A stretch of DNA of 64,000 nt. Source: Ornithinimicrobium cavernae. GTDB lineage: Bacteria; Actinomycetota; Actinomycetes; Actinomycetales; Dermatophilaceae. The stretch lies in assembly GCF_003121625.1 (NCBI RefSeq), contig NZ_QDDJ01000018.1, positions 62,001-126,000 of the forward strand. Reading direction: 5' to 3'. The position numbers and the translations under genes were made by a program. Below are positions 1-8,088 of the stretch, piece after piece; the stretch's first letter is position 1; each line of letters starts with the position of its first letter. The notes beneath the pieces are model-generated. The model was not told where the DNA came from. It made no database searches and saw nothing but the letters and a program-made list of their open reading frames with translations.

Positions 1-179
1 CCAGCGCCCACGGCTCTGCACAAGACGTCGCATACGCCACCTTCTGCAGAACGCACCACCGCACCAGCGCCCACGGCTCTGCACAAGACGTCGCATACGC
101 CACCTTCTGCAGAACGCACCACCGCACCAGCGCCCACGGCTCTGCAGAAGACGTCGCATACGCCACCTTTTGCAGAGCC
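1..179. repeat. 63-bp tandem hairpin repeat, 2.8 copies
   Basis: Two identical 63-bp units (1-63, 64-126) and a partial third (127-179) are seen, and the array may continue left of the window. Each unit carries an imperfect inverted repeat around the core GTCGCATACGCCAC. In the third copy the arms at 138-150 and 167-179 pair over 13 positions (one G-T wobble) with a 16-base loop. The array lies downstream of the minus-strand transporter gene that ends at 268, so it could act as a transcript end or a REP-like element; that role is inferred. The remaining bases to 267 show no gene. Confidence 0.85.
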
Positions 180-267
180 GCAGCGAGCGGGGTGGACGGG
201 CGCGCAGGGGCCGGGGCGGGCGGGCACCCGGCTCGGGCGCCTGCTCGGGTGAAGCGTGGTCCGGTGC

Positions 268-1572
268 TCAGCCGGCGTCGGGCTCGCCCACGACGGTCAC
301 CCGCACCCGGTCGATCCGCATGCCCTCCATGCCGAGCACCTCGAGGCGCAGGCCGAAGCACTCGACGGTGTCCCCTGCGGTCGCCAGCCTGCCGAGCTGC
401 TCCAGCACGAGGCCAGCCACGGTGTCGTAGTTGTCCCCCTGCAGCTCCACCTGGGTGAGGTCCTCGAACTCCTCGACGTTGAGGCTGCCGTCGACGACCA
501 GCGACTCGCCGTGGCTGAGCGTGGCGTCCTCGGGGTCGGTGACGGCGTCGTACTCGTCGTAGATCTCCCCGACCACCTCCTCGACGAGGTCCTCCATGGT
601 GACGATGCCGTCGGTGCCGCCGTACTCGTCGACGACCAGGGCGATCTGCTGCTTCTCCGCGCGCAGCCGGGTCATCGCCGGCAGCACGTGCAGGCTCCCC
701 GGGAGGGGCACGATCGGCCGGGTGATGTCGGCGATCCGGCGCGTGGACCACTCCCCCAGCGGCACGGCGAGGACGTCCCGGATGTGCACGAACCCGAGCA
801 CGTCGTCGACCGAGCGGCCGGTCACGGGGAACCGCGAGTGGGTCGAGGAGACCATCAGCCCGTGGGCCTCCTGGACGGTCTGGTCGCCGGCGAGGAACTC
901 CACGTCGGGGCGCGGGCGCATGACGCGGTCGAGGTTGCGGTCGTGCACGCGAAAGACATCGGTGAGGATGCGGCGGCTGTAGGGACGCAGCCCCTGGTGG
1001 CCCTCGATGATCTCGCGGACCTCGTCAGTGGTCATCTCCTCGGCCTTGGCGTTCGGGTCGCCGCCGACGAGCCGGACGACGAGGTTGGTCGAGGCCGACA
1101 GCAGCCAGATGACCGGCCGCACCAGCTTGGCGAAGAGGTTGAGCGGCGGGCCCAGCACCTTCGTGAACGCCACCGCCTGCTGCATGGCGAGCCGCTTGGG
1201 CACCAGCTCGCCGAGCACCAGGGACAGGTAGGCGATGACGAGCGTCATCACGACCAGCGCAACGGTGTCGGCGAGCCCGTCGGGCAGGCCCCAGCCGGTC
1301 AGCACCGGCACCAGGTCCGGCGCGATCGTCGACCCGCCGTAGGCCGAGGAGAAGAACCCGGCGACCGTCACGCCGATCTGCACGGCGGACAGGAACTGGT
1401 TGGGGTTGCGCACCAGGGCACCGATCCGCTCGCCCCGTGCTCCGCTCGCCTCGATCTTGCGGACCTGTCCGTCCCGCAATGAGACGATCGCCATCTCCGT
1501 GCCGGCGAAGACACCGCCGATGAGCACGAAGACCAGGACCAGACCGAGGTTCACCAGAGTTTGTGAGTCCAC
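268..1572 (-). CDS. CNNM/HlyC-CorC family transporter with CBS pair
   Basis: This 434-residue membrane protein has the three-part architecture of the CNNM/CorC (UPF0053) family: a DUF21 transmembrane domain (about residues 1-180), a CBS-domain pair (about 200-335) and a C-terminal CorC_HlyC domain (about 345-430). Members are implicated in Mg2+ or Co2+ transport and CBS domains usually sense adenine nucleotides; substrate here is not shown. Hydrophobic segments near residues 6-27, 95-120 and 130-155 fit DUF21. The gene is divergent from the HTH regulator at 1652 with a 79-bp gap, and the hairpin array at 1-179 lies beyond its stop. Length is typical for the family. Confidence 0.9.
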   Translation of the reverse strand: MDSQTLVNLGLVLVFVLIGGVFAGTEMAIVSLRDGQVRKIEASGARGERIGALVRNPNQFLSAVQIGVTVAGFFSSAYGGSTIAPDLVPVLTGWGLPDGLADTVALVVMTLVIAYLSLVLGELVPKRLAMQQAVAFTKVLGPPLNLFAKLVRPVIWLLSASTNLVVRLVGGDPNAKAEEMTTDEVREIIEGHQGLRPYSRRILTDVFRVHDRNLDRVMRPRPDVEFLAGDQTVQEAHGLMVSSTHSRFPVTGRSVDDVLGFVHIRDVLAVPLGEWSTRRIADITRPIVPLPGSLHVLPAMTRLRAEKQQIALVVDEYGGTDGIVTMEDLVEEVVGEIYDEYDAVTDPEDATLSHGESLVVDGSLNVEEFEDLTQVELQGDNYDTVAGLVLEQLGRLATAGDTVECFGLRLEVLGMEGMRIDRVRVTVVGEPDAG

Positions 1573-1638
1573 GGCACGACGCTACCTGCCCGCGGGCACA
1601 CCGGCGATTGAGACAAGCCAATCACGCTTTTGCGTGCC

Positions 1639-1644
1639 TACACT
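1639..1644 (+). promoter_or_regulatory. -10 box (TACACT) for leaderless gene at 1652
   Basis: TACACT ends 7 bases before the ATG and there is no Shine-Dalgarno sequence between them. Transcription would start at or next to the start codon, giving a leaderless mRNA. No clear -35 is seen at 17 bases. Confidence 0.6.
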
Positions 1645-1651
1645 GAGGCCC

Positions 1652-2245
1652 ATGACCGGCGAGAACGCCCAGATAACCGCCCCGGAGACCGCGGGAGAAG
1701 GCGGGCCCAGCGGCCCCCCTCCCAGCGTCGCGGAGCACTTCGAGCGCCGGGCCGCGACCGACACCGAGGCGCGGGCCCTGGCCTCCAGCCTGCGGCTCCG
1801 GATCCTCCGTCTCACCCTGGACGAGGCGCTGACCAACAAGGAGATCGCGGAGGCGCTGGACCGCAATCCCGCCTCCGTGCTGCACCACGTGCGCACGCTG
1901 GTCGAGACCGGTTTCCTGCGGGCCGAGCCGGTCCGCCGGGGTGAGCGCGGCGCGCGGGAGATCCCCTACCGGGCGACCGGCAAGTCCTGGTACCTCGACG
2001 CGCCCGGCGTCATGACCGGCCCGATCGTGGAGGCGTTCGTCTCCGAGATCGCCAGCGTGCCACCCGAGCAGCGCGAGCTGGCGCGGCTCCGCATCAACGG
2101 CGGCGACGTCGAGGAGTTCCAGAAGCGGCTCTACGAGCTGGTCAACGACTTCCACAACCGGCCGCGCGACCCGCAGACGCCGCCGCACTCGGTGTTCATC
2201 GCGATGCACCCGGACACGTCCACTCCCCGCCGCGGCGGTCAGTAG
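1652..2245 (+). CDS. ArsR-like winged-helix transcriptional regulator
   Basis: A 197-residue protein with an ArsR/HTH_20-type winged helix at about residues 30-115; the recognition segment reads ALDRNPASVLHHVRTL, and the wing follows with charged residues. The C-terminal half (about 120-197) resembles the ligand or dimer region common in such actinobacterial regulators. No metal-binding cysteine pair is present, so it is not a classic metal sensor. I chose the ATG at 1652 because the -10 box TACACT sits 7 bases upstream; longer in-frame extensions would run antisense into the neighbouring transporter. It is divergent from that transporter gene, which it may control, but no operator is evident. 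Confidence 0.8.
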   Translation: MTGENAQITAPETAGEGGPSGPPPSVAEHFERRAATDTEARALASSLRLRILRLTLDEALTNKEIAEALDRNPASVLHHVRTLVETGFLRAEPVRRGERGAREIPYRATGKSWYLDAPGVMTGPIVEAFVSEIASVPPEQRELARLRINGGDVEEFQKRLYELVNDFHNRPRDPQTPPHSVFIAMHPDTSTPRRGGQ

Positions 2246-2262
2246 CCGGGACCGGGCCCCGG

Positions 2263-2925
2263 TCAGCGGGTGAGGATGTGGCCGACCGGGGTGCTGGCCC
2301 GGAGCCAGGGACCGGCGCGGAAGACGCTCACCTCTCCCCCGGGTCGGGCGAACCCCAGGCCGTATGCCGCGAGGCCGGCTCCCGCGGTCAGGGTCCCGTC
2401 CCCGACCGGTCGGCCCCAGACCCGCTCGCGCAGCGCCGCCACGGCATGGCCGCCCGACCCCTCGGGCGCGCCCTGGGCGATCTCGGCGATGCCCGCCCGA
2501 GCGGCCTCCAGGAGGTCGTCGGCCGGGATGACCCCGACCTGCTCCCACCCCGACCGGGCCGGGGTGAGCGCCGTCCACTGCTCGGTCGTCGTCATCGGTG
2601 GCACCGGCAGGACCGTCCCCACGTCTCCGGAGCTGCCGCGGCGGGCCAGCCGGTCGCTCACGGCCGCCAGGGGCACCGTGACGTCCAGGGCGGTGGCGCC
2701 CCGGAGCGCGGCCAGGGGCATGGTGCGCAGGCCGAGCACGACACCCTGACCGACGAGCCCGCGCCCGGGCAGGACGCACACCCACGCGGCCAGGACGGTG
2801 CCGCTGACCTGCAGCCGCACGGCCCCCTCCTCCATCAGGGTCCGGGCGCGACCGACGAAGATGCCGAGGTCCTGGAGGCTCTCGACGTCCGGGAACTCCA
2901 GGGCGACGCCGCGGTCAGTGCTCAT
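2263..2925 (-). CDS. conserved hypothetical protein, coupled to thioesterase
   Basis: A 220-residue protein that I do not recognise. It has no clear signal peptide, transmembrane helix or catalytic motif; it is rich in Gly, Ala, Val and Leu with conserved-looking Trp residues (WTAL, WEQVGV) in the middle. Its ATG at 2925 overlaps the last codons of the upstream thioesterase gene (stop 2917-2915), so translation is probably coupled and the two may work together in acyl-CoA metabolism. A longer ORF start near 2964 would overlap the thioesterase further and is less likely. It converges on the regulator gene with a 17-bp gap. Confidence 0.65.
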   Translation of the reverse strand: MSTDRGVALEFPDVESLQDLGIFVGRARTLMEEGAVRLQVSGTVLAAWVCVLPGRGLVGQGVVLGLRTMPLAALRGATALDVTVPLAAVSDRLARRGSSGDVGTVLPVPPMTTTEQWTALTPARSGWEQVGVIPADDLLEAARAGIAEIAQGAPEGSGGHAVAALRERVWGRPVGDGTLTAGAGLAAYGLGFARPGGEVSVFRAGPWLRASTPVGHILTR

Positions 2926-3394
2926 GACGCCGCTCCTTGTGGCTGCGCAGCAGCAGGGGCTCACCGAGGACCGTCTCGATGGCCGCGCGCTCGTGGTCGG
3001 CGAGGCGACGCGGGCGCGCCGCCGTCAGGTCATAGGTGACCAGGGTCGACTCGGCCTGCGCGAAGGTGAGGTCCGTGCCGCCCTGCCGCACGACATACGC
3101 GATGTCGAAGCTGGCGCCGCTGATGCGGGAGCACCACAGCGTGACCAGCGCCGGCTGGTAGTTGAACGTCATGGGTGCCAGGTAGTCGATCTCGGAGCGC
3201 GCGACCAGCACCCCGTCCTCGAGCAGCGAACGCTCCTGGCCGAACCACTGGTTGAAGGCGTAGACGCGGGCCTCCTCCAGGTAACGGAGGTACTGCACAT
3301 TGTTGACGTGGCCATAGGCATCCATGTCGGACCACCGGACCGGCACCTCGACGGTGGCGGCGGTGGGCGGCACGGAGGGAGCGGGACGGGGCAT
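2915..3394 (-). CDS. acyl-CoA thioesterase, 4HBT hotdog family
   Basis: A 159-residue single hotdog-fold protein of the YbgC/FadM type. The N-terminal motif RWSDMDAYGHVNNVQYLRYL contains the catalytic Asp and the HVNN signature typical of 4-hydroxybenzoyl-CoA thioesterase-like enzymes, which hydrolyse acyl-CoA to CoA and free acid in the cytosol. It is divergent from the TesB-type thioesterase gene at 3439, and the downstream hypothetical gene overlaps its stop. The ATG at 3394 is preceded at 6 bases by GAGGAT, a weak -10-like element, and no Shine-Dalgarno is seen, so it may also be leaderless. Confidence 0.9.
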   Translation of the reverse strand: MPRPAPSVPPTAATVEVPVRWSDMDAYGHVNNVQYLRYLEEARVYAFNQWFGQERSLLEDGVLVARSEIDYLAPMTFNYQPALVTLWCSRISGASFDIAYVVRQGGTDLTFAQAESTLVTYDLTAARPRRLADHERAAIETVLGEPLLLRSHKERRHEH

Positions 3395-3426
3395 GCGCCC
3401 ATCCTCTCAGGGGGCCTCCGGTCGAC

Positions 3427-3432
3427 TACAGT
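3427..3432 (+). promoter_or_regulatory. -10 box (TACAGT) for leaderless tesB
   Basis: TACAGT ends 6 bases before the GTG start at 3439 with no Shine-Dalgarno between; a leaderless transcript is inferred. Confidence 0.6.
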
Positions 3433-3438
3433 GCCCGC

Positions 3439-4374
3439 GTGAGCACCACACCGGAAGACCAGCTGACCGACCTGCTCAACGTGCTCGACCTGACCTTCGA
3501 GGGCAAGACCCGCGTGCGGGTGGCCTCGGTCGAGGGTGTCGACGAGGACCTGCGCGACAGCGAGGGCGAGGTCTTCGCCGGACGCAGCCAGCCGATGCCG
3601 CACGGCCGCGTCTTCGGCGGCCAGGTCCTGGCCCAGTGCGTCGTGGCCGCCGGGCGGACCGTCGGCGACGAGGACGGTGGCGGGGCCCGCCACATCCACT
3701 CGCTGCACGGCTACTTCCTGCGGCCCGGCGACGCGAACCGCCCCATCCGGTTCCTGGTCGACCGGATGCGCGACGGCGGGTCGTTCTCCGCACGGCGGGT
3801 GCACGCGGTGCAGGACGGCCGGATCCTGCTGTCGATGATCACCTCCTTCCAGGAGGTCTCCGAGGGGCTGGACCACCAGATCCCCATGCCGGACGTCCCG
3901 CGGCCCGAGGAGCTCCCCCCGGATGCGCAGGCCCTGGCCCAGATCGACCACCCGCTGGCCCGGCACGCCGCGGCCCGGGCCGTCGAGCTGCGGCACGTCG
4001 ACCCGCAGCTCTACCCCGGCAGCGAGGTGGAGCCCCGCGAGCGCCAGTCGGTGTGGATGAGACTGCCCGGTGACGTGCCCGACGACCCGCACCTGCACGC
4101 TGCCGTGCTCGCCTACGCCTCGGACTACAGCCTGCTCGAGCCGGTGCTGCGCCGGCACGGCGTGATGTGGGGCGACCCACGGTTGCGGATCGCCAGCCTG
4201 GACCACGGGATGTGGTTCCACCGCCCGGCCCGGGTCGACGAGTGGGTCCTCTACACCCAGCTGTCCCCGTCGGCGCAGGGTGGGCGCGGCCTGGGCATGG
4301 GGCACATGTTCGCCGAGGACGGCACGCTGCTGGCCACGGTGGGCCAGGAGGGCATGGTCCGGCTCAAGAGCTGA
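3439..4374 (+). CDS. tesB: acyl-CoA thioesterase II (TesB-like)
   Basis: A 311-residue double-hotdog thioesterase. The N-terminal half shows the TesB pattern GRVFGGQVLAQ with HSLHGYFLRPGD, and the C-terminal half shows YASDYSLLEP and SLDHGMWFHRP, including the catalytic Asp/Thr/Gln region of the family. It hydrolyses medium to long acyl-CoAs; the physiological substrate is not determined. It starts with GTG right after a -10 box (leaderless). Its 3' end overlaps the convergent LLM oxidoreductase gene by 11 bp (4364-4374). Length is close to the usual 285-310 residues. Confidence 0.92.
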   Translation: MSTTPEDQLTDLLNVLDLTFEGKTRVRVASVEGVDEDLRDSEGEVFAGRSQPMPHGRVFGGQVLAQCVVAAGRTVGDEDGGGARHIHSLHGYFLRPGDANRPIRFLVDRMRDGGSFSARRVHAVQDGRILLSMITSFQEVSEGLDHQIPMPDVPRPEELPPDAQALAQIDHPLARHAAARAVELRHVDPQLYPGSEVEPRERQSVWMRLPGDVPDDPHLHAAVLAYASDYSLLEPVLRRHGVMWGDPRLRIASLDHGMWFHRPARVDEWVLYTQLSPSAQGGRGLGMGHMFAEDGTLLATVGQEGMVRLKS

Positions 4375-5260
4375 CCTGGTCCACCAGCTCAGCCACCAGC
4401 TCGTAGGCCCCGGGGTCGGTGTCGTTCGCCATCCCCAGGATGACGGTGTCGGTCCCGATGGAAGCCAGCTCGCCCAGCTTGTCCACTGCCTGCGCCACGC
4501 TCACTGAGGTCTCGCCCGAGGCCATCGTCTCGCCGCCGGAGCGGGTCAGGGAGAGCCGCGACAGCACCGTGTGCTCGATCTGGGCGGGGTCGCGTCCGAG
4601 GTCGGCGCAGTGCCGGGCGAGCACGTCGTACTTGCCGCGGATCCGGTCCGGGCCCATGTCGAAGATGTTGCACGCATCGGCGTACTGCGCGACCAGCCGC
4701 AGGGTCTTGCGCTCCCCACCGCCGCCGATCAGCACCGGCGGCCGGCGCACCGGCGGCGGGGAGCACAGCGGACGCTCCAGGTGGTAGTACGTGCCGGCAT
4801 ACTCCGACTCGTCGCCGTCCCACATCCGCGCGAGGATCTGCAGGGTCTCCTCGAGCCGCGCGAAGCGCTCGGCCACCGGCGGGTAGGGCACCCCGAGGGC
4901 GCGGTGCTCCCCCTCGAACCACGCCGCGCCGATGCCCAGCAGCGCGCGCCCGCCGGACAGGACATCGAGGGTGGTCACCGTCTTGGCGAGTATGCCGGGG
5001 TGCCGGTAGGTCACGCCGGTCACCATCGCGCCCAGCTCGATGCGCGAGGTCACCCCGGCAGCAAACCCGAGCGTCGTGTAGGCCTCCAGCATCTCCGCCT
5101 CCGGCGGACCGATCGTCCCGATCTGGAAGAAGTGGTCCATCACCCAGAGGCTGGACAGCCCGGCGCCCTCGGCGTCGCGGGCGATCCGGGCGAAGGTCGG
5201 CCCGATCGACTGTGGCGCGTCCGGCCACGACCAGTAGGACATCTGCAGCCCGAGTCTCAT
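4364..5260 (-). CDS. LLM-class F420-dependent oxidoreductase
   Basis: A 298-residue luciferase-like TIM-barrel protein. It begins MRLGLQMSYWSWPDAP, followed by SSLWVMDHFFQ and LGAMVTGVTYRHPGILAKTV, which are hallmarks of the bacterial luciferase-like monooxygenase fold, and the C-terminal GTDTVILGM closes the barrel. The closest pattern I know is the F420-dependent subgroup of actinobacteria, which transfers hydride between F420H2 and an unknown organic substrate; F420 use is inferred from family. It follows the partner-switch operon on the same strand after 45 bp but is functionally unrelated. ATG at 5260 is preceded by CAGACT at 6 bases, a possible leaderless -10. Confidence 0.88.
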   Translation of the reverse strand: MRLGLQMSYWSWPDAPQSIGPTFARIARDAEGAGLSSLWVMDHFFQIGTIGPPEAEMLEAYTTLGFAAGVTSRIELGAMVTGVTYRHPGILAKTVTTLDVLSGGRALLGIGAAWFEGEHRALGVPYPPVAERFARLEETLQILARMWDGDESEYAGTYYHLERPLCSPPPVRRPPVLIGGGGERKTLRLVAQYADACNIFDMGPDRIRGKYDVLARHCADLGRDPAQIEHTVLSRLSLTRSGGETMASGETSVSVAQAVDKLGELASIGTDTVILGMANDTDPGAYELVAELVDQVSS

Positions 5261-5305
5261 CGCACCAGTCTGGGCGATCGGCGGCCTCCGCGCGCGGCCG
5301 GCGTC

Positions 5306-5731
5306 TCAGCCCCCGCCGGGCTCCCGCTGCAGCCGCAGCCGCCAGGTGTTGCCGGGCGCCGCGCCCTCGGTGGGCTGGTGCACGAGCTCGTCGACGACGG
5401 CGCCGGCCAGCGGCAGGCCACGACCCGACTCGGCCCACGTCTCGGGCATCTCCTCCCCCGGCTCCGGGGCGAGGTCGTGCGCTGTGTCGGTGAGCACCGC
5501 GATGAGCTGCTCGGGCTCGACAGAGACACGCACTGTGTAGGCCACCTCGCCCGGGGGACGGCCGTGCTCGACGATGTTGCCCACCAGCTCGATCAGCGCC
5601 GTCTCCAGGCGCATGAGCTCGGTCGCCCCGATATCGGGATGCGCCGCGCCCACCTCGGAGAGGAGATCGTGCACCTCGTCGAGGGCCGCCGGCAGGGCCA
5701 GCCCAGAGCGCAGGTGCTGGTCACCAGCCAT
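5306..5731 (-). CDS. anti-sigma-factor-type HATPase (RsbW/BtrW-like serine kinase)
   Basis: A 141-residue GHKL ATPase domain of the RsbW/SpoIIAB type. The N-box region ETALIELVGNIVEHG gives the Mg-ATP Glu/Asn pair, and SGRGLPLAGAVVDEL matches the G1/G2 lid. Family members phosphorylate a STAS partner and sequester a sigma factor or other target. ATG at 5731 overlaps the end of the STAS gene (stop 5723-5721), so the kinase and its substrate are translationally coupled. No sigma factor is adjacent, so the output may be the glycosyltransferase in the same operon; that is inference. The longer ORF start upstream was rejected because it lies inside the STAS gene. Confidence 0.85.
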   Translation of the reverse strand: MAGDQHLRSGLALPAALDEVHDLLSEVGAAHPDIGATELMRLETALIELVGNIVEHGRPPGEVAYTVRVSVEPEQLIAVLTDTAHDLAPEPGEEMPETWAESGRGLPLAGAVVDELVHQPTEGAAPGNTWRLRLQREPGGG

Positions 5732-6053
5732 CGCAGGCCTCCTCGACCGAGTCGTGGGGCCGCAGCACACGGTCCAGGTTGGTGAGGTTGAGGACGGTGA
5801 GCACCTGGGTGCCGGCGCCCGCGATGCGGAGGTCTCCGCCGGCCTGGCGGGCCCGCTTCAGGCCTGCGATGAGCGCGCCCAGCCCGGAGGAGTCGATGAA
5901 CTCCGTCGCGCTCAGGTCGAGCACCAGGCGGGTCGTGCCACCGGTAATGCGGGCCTCGATCGCCTCGCGGAACGGCCGTGCGGTGGTCATGGTCAGCCGG
6001 CCCTCGCACTGCAGGACCGTGACCTCACCGTGGGCGCTGTCAGTGATCTGCAT
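5721..6053 (-). CDS. STAS-domain anti-anti-sigma factor (RsbV/SpoIIAA-like)
   Basis: A 110-residue single STAS domain. The phosphorylation-site segment reads LDLSATEFIDSSGLGALI, with the conserved Asp-Ser-Ser-Gly in which a Ser is the kinase target in SpoIIAA-type proteins. It should switch between a phosphorylated form (made by the HATPase encoded just downstream) and a dephosphorylated form (made by the SpoIIE phosphatase encoded at the head of the operon). Its ATG overlaps the stop of the glycosyltransferase gene (TGATG at 6055-6051), tying its synthesis to the membrane enzyme. Confidence 0.9.
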   Translation of the reverse strand: MQITDSAHGEVTVLQCEGRLTMTTARPFREAIEARITGGTTRLVLDLSATEFIDSSGLGALIAGLKRARQAGGDLRIAGAGTQVLTVLNLTNLDRVLRPHDSVEEACDGW

Positions 6054-8032
6054 CAGTCGACACTCTCCTTGTCGGGTTCGGGGGCACGGTACCGTGCCGC
6101 CTCGAAGATCACGCTGATGACGACCAGGTCGTAGGCGACCCAGCCGATGTTGACCAGGGTGCCGGTGATGCTGTCGGCAGCCCCCGTCCACAGTCGCACG
6201 ACACCGATGACGCAGGCGACGACGAGGAGCACGCTCGCGACCAGCTGGGGCAGCACCAGGCGCCAGGGAAACCCGGGCTCCGTGGCCTGCCGGGTCTTCG
6301 GGGTGACGACGAAGCCCAGCGGCCGACCGAGGAAGACGTTGGCGGCGGCGGTCCAGCAGGCACGGATCCAGAGCGGGAACAGGGCGAGACTGTACTGGTG
6401 CCCCCGCCAGGTGCGCACGCCGTAGCCCACCACGAGGAAGAGCAGCTGGTTGATGACGATGTAGGGCACGAACCGCTGCACGAACTCCCAACCGTAGGCG
6501 TTCACGGGCAGCACCCCGAAACAGAGGTAGAGGACCGGGGCGGCGATGAACACCAGGGCGGCGAACCCGGACAGGTAGCTCCACATGGTCGCGAGGTACA
6601 TCAACCGCTGCCCGGCCGACAGGCCGCGCTGCACGAGCGGGTTCTCGCGGAGGAAGACCTGCATGGTGCCCTGCGCCCAGCGCAGCCGCTGCTGCAGCAT
6701 GGTGCGCAGGTCCTCCGGCGCCAGGCCGTGGGCGAGGACCTCGTGGTGGTAGACCGAGCGCCAGCCCAGGCCGTGCAACCGCATCGCCGTGGCCATGTCC
6801 TCGGTCACGGAGATGGTGGCCAGCGGCATCATCGGCTGGGCCTCCTCGTCGCGGTCCACGTCGACGGCGCGCAGCAGGGTGGTCACCGACTGCAGTGCCC
6901 CCAGCGGGGAGAAGTCACGCGCAGCGAGGCGGTCCATCGCGTCGTCGTCCACGACCGGGAGCCCGAGCTCCTCGTCCAGCGACACCGGTGGGGTCCCCTC
7001 CCCGGACAGCCCCTCCAGCTCCTGCAGGTCGGAGCGGATCTGCTCCAGGTCGTGCTCGACGATGCTGCGCGACCCCTGGTGCACCACCTGTCGGAAGTCG
7101 TAGGTGATGTCCGCCAGCGGCTCACCGCTGCGCAGCCGGCGCTGCGCGACGGGGACGGCTGCCGCGACGTCGTCGAGGGCCCGCACGGCGACGGGTCCGT
7201 GGTCGGCCGCGCGACGCCGGGCACGGGCGATGACCCTGCGGGACGCACGCAGCGAGTCGTCGACCGCCTCCCGGACGCTGCGGACGTAGCCGACGATGCC
7301 CAGCTGCATCAGCGCCTCTCGTCGCAGCACCGCGTTGGACCCGCAGAAGAAGGCGGCGTTCCACCCGTCCTTGCCCTGCTGGATGGGGCCGTAGAACAGG
7401 GGTGCCTGGCTGCCCAGCGGGTCCGAGTCGGTCACGTTGGTGAACCACTGCGGCGTCTGGACAAGCGCGACCTCCGGGTCCTGGAAGTAGCCCAGGGTGC
7501 GCTCGAGGATAAGGGGGTCGGGCACCTGGTCGGCGTCCAGCACGAGCAGGAACTCCCCGTCGGTCTCGAACAGGGTGTTGTTGAGGTTGCCGGCCTTGGC
7601 GTGCCGGGGGCGGTCGGACCAGTCGTCGCTGCGCCGCAGGTAGCCCACGCCGAGGTCCTCTGCCGCGGCCTGCATCTCCGGACGGTTGCCGTCGTCCAGG
7701 ATCCAGGTGGTGTGCGGGTGCCGGATCCGTTGTGCCTCGGCAGCGGTGCGGGCCACCATCTCGACCGGCTCGTTGTAGGTCGTGATCAGCACGTCGACCG
7801 TCGCATCGGCAGCCGGCGCGGGCGGGTCGGGCCGGCGCCGGGCGCGCCACATGGTGATGCCGAACAGGAAGCCGTCGGTGAGCGCGTAGGTCTCGGCGAG
7901 GACGAGGGGCAGGGCGATCCACCAGTTGGCCCAGTTGATCGAGAACATCCAGCGCCATCCGACGTACCAGAGGCCGGTCCCGAGGGTGAGGACGACCAGC
8001 AGTCTGACCAGCGCAAGGCGCCGGAGGCTCAA
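6053..8032 (-). CDS. cellulose-synthase-like membrane glycosyltransferase (GT2)
   Basis: A 659-residue processive GT2 enzyme. Two N-terminal helices (about 6-30 and 36-60) precede the catalytic domain with DDG (113-115), DAD (166-168), TED (410-412) and QQRLRW (447-452); about five further helices follow (475-650). This is the BcsA/hyaluronan-synthase plan for making and exporting a beta-glycan. There is no C-terminal PilZ domain, so c-di-GMP control is not expected. About 160 residues rich in Arg, Asp and Glu are inserted between the acceptor segment GSNAVLRREAL and TED. I chose the TTG at 8032 because GGAGG lies 5 bases upstream; the open frame further upstream overlaps the phosphatase gene. 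The product polymer is unknown. Confidence 0.85.
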   Translation of the reverse strand: MSLRRLALVRLLVVLTLGTGLWYVGWRWMFSINWANWWIALPLVLAETYALTDGFLFGITMWRARRRPDPPAPAADATVDVLITTYNEPVEMVARTAAEAQRIRHPHTTWILDDGNRPEMQAAAEDLGVGYLRRSDDWSDRPRHAKAGNLNNTLFETDGEFLLVLDADQVPDPLILERTLGYFQDPEVALVQTPQWFTNVTDSDPLGSQAPLFYGPIQQGKDGWNAAFFCGSNAVLRREALMQLGIVGYVRSVREAVDDSLRASRRVIARARRRAADHGPVAVRALDDVAAAVPVAQRRLRSGEPLADITYDFRQVVHQGSRSIVEHDLEQIRSDLQELEGLSGEGTPPVSLDEELGLPVVDDDAMDRLAARDFSPLGALQSVTTLLRAVDVDRDEEAQPMMPLATISVTEDMATAMRLHGLGWRSVYHHEVLAHGLAPEDLRTMLQQRLRWAQGTMQVFLRENPLVQRGLSAGQRLMYLATMWSYLSGFAALVFIAAPVLYLCFGVLPVNAYGWEFVQRFVPYIVINQLLFLVVGYGVRTWRGHQYSLALFPLWIRACWTAAANVFLGRPLGFVVTPKTRQATEPGFPWRLVLPQLVASVLLVVACVIGVVRLWTGAADSITGTLVNIGWVAYDLVVISVIFEAARYRAPEPDKESVD

Positions 8033-8088
8033 CGGGTCCTCCGGATGGCGACGACACTGACGTCGTCCCTGGGCACGCGGCTCACGGC

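Noticed and set aside
1-179. CRISPR-like look of the 63-bp tandem repeats
   Set aside because: There are no unique spacers between repeats; the whole unit, including the intervening part, is repeated, and no cas genes are nearby.
256-1482. 408-residue plus-strand ORF opposite the CNNM transporter
   Set aside because: It is antisense to a clear gene, rich in His, Arg and Gly, with no motif; it is a GC-rich shadow frame.
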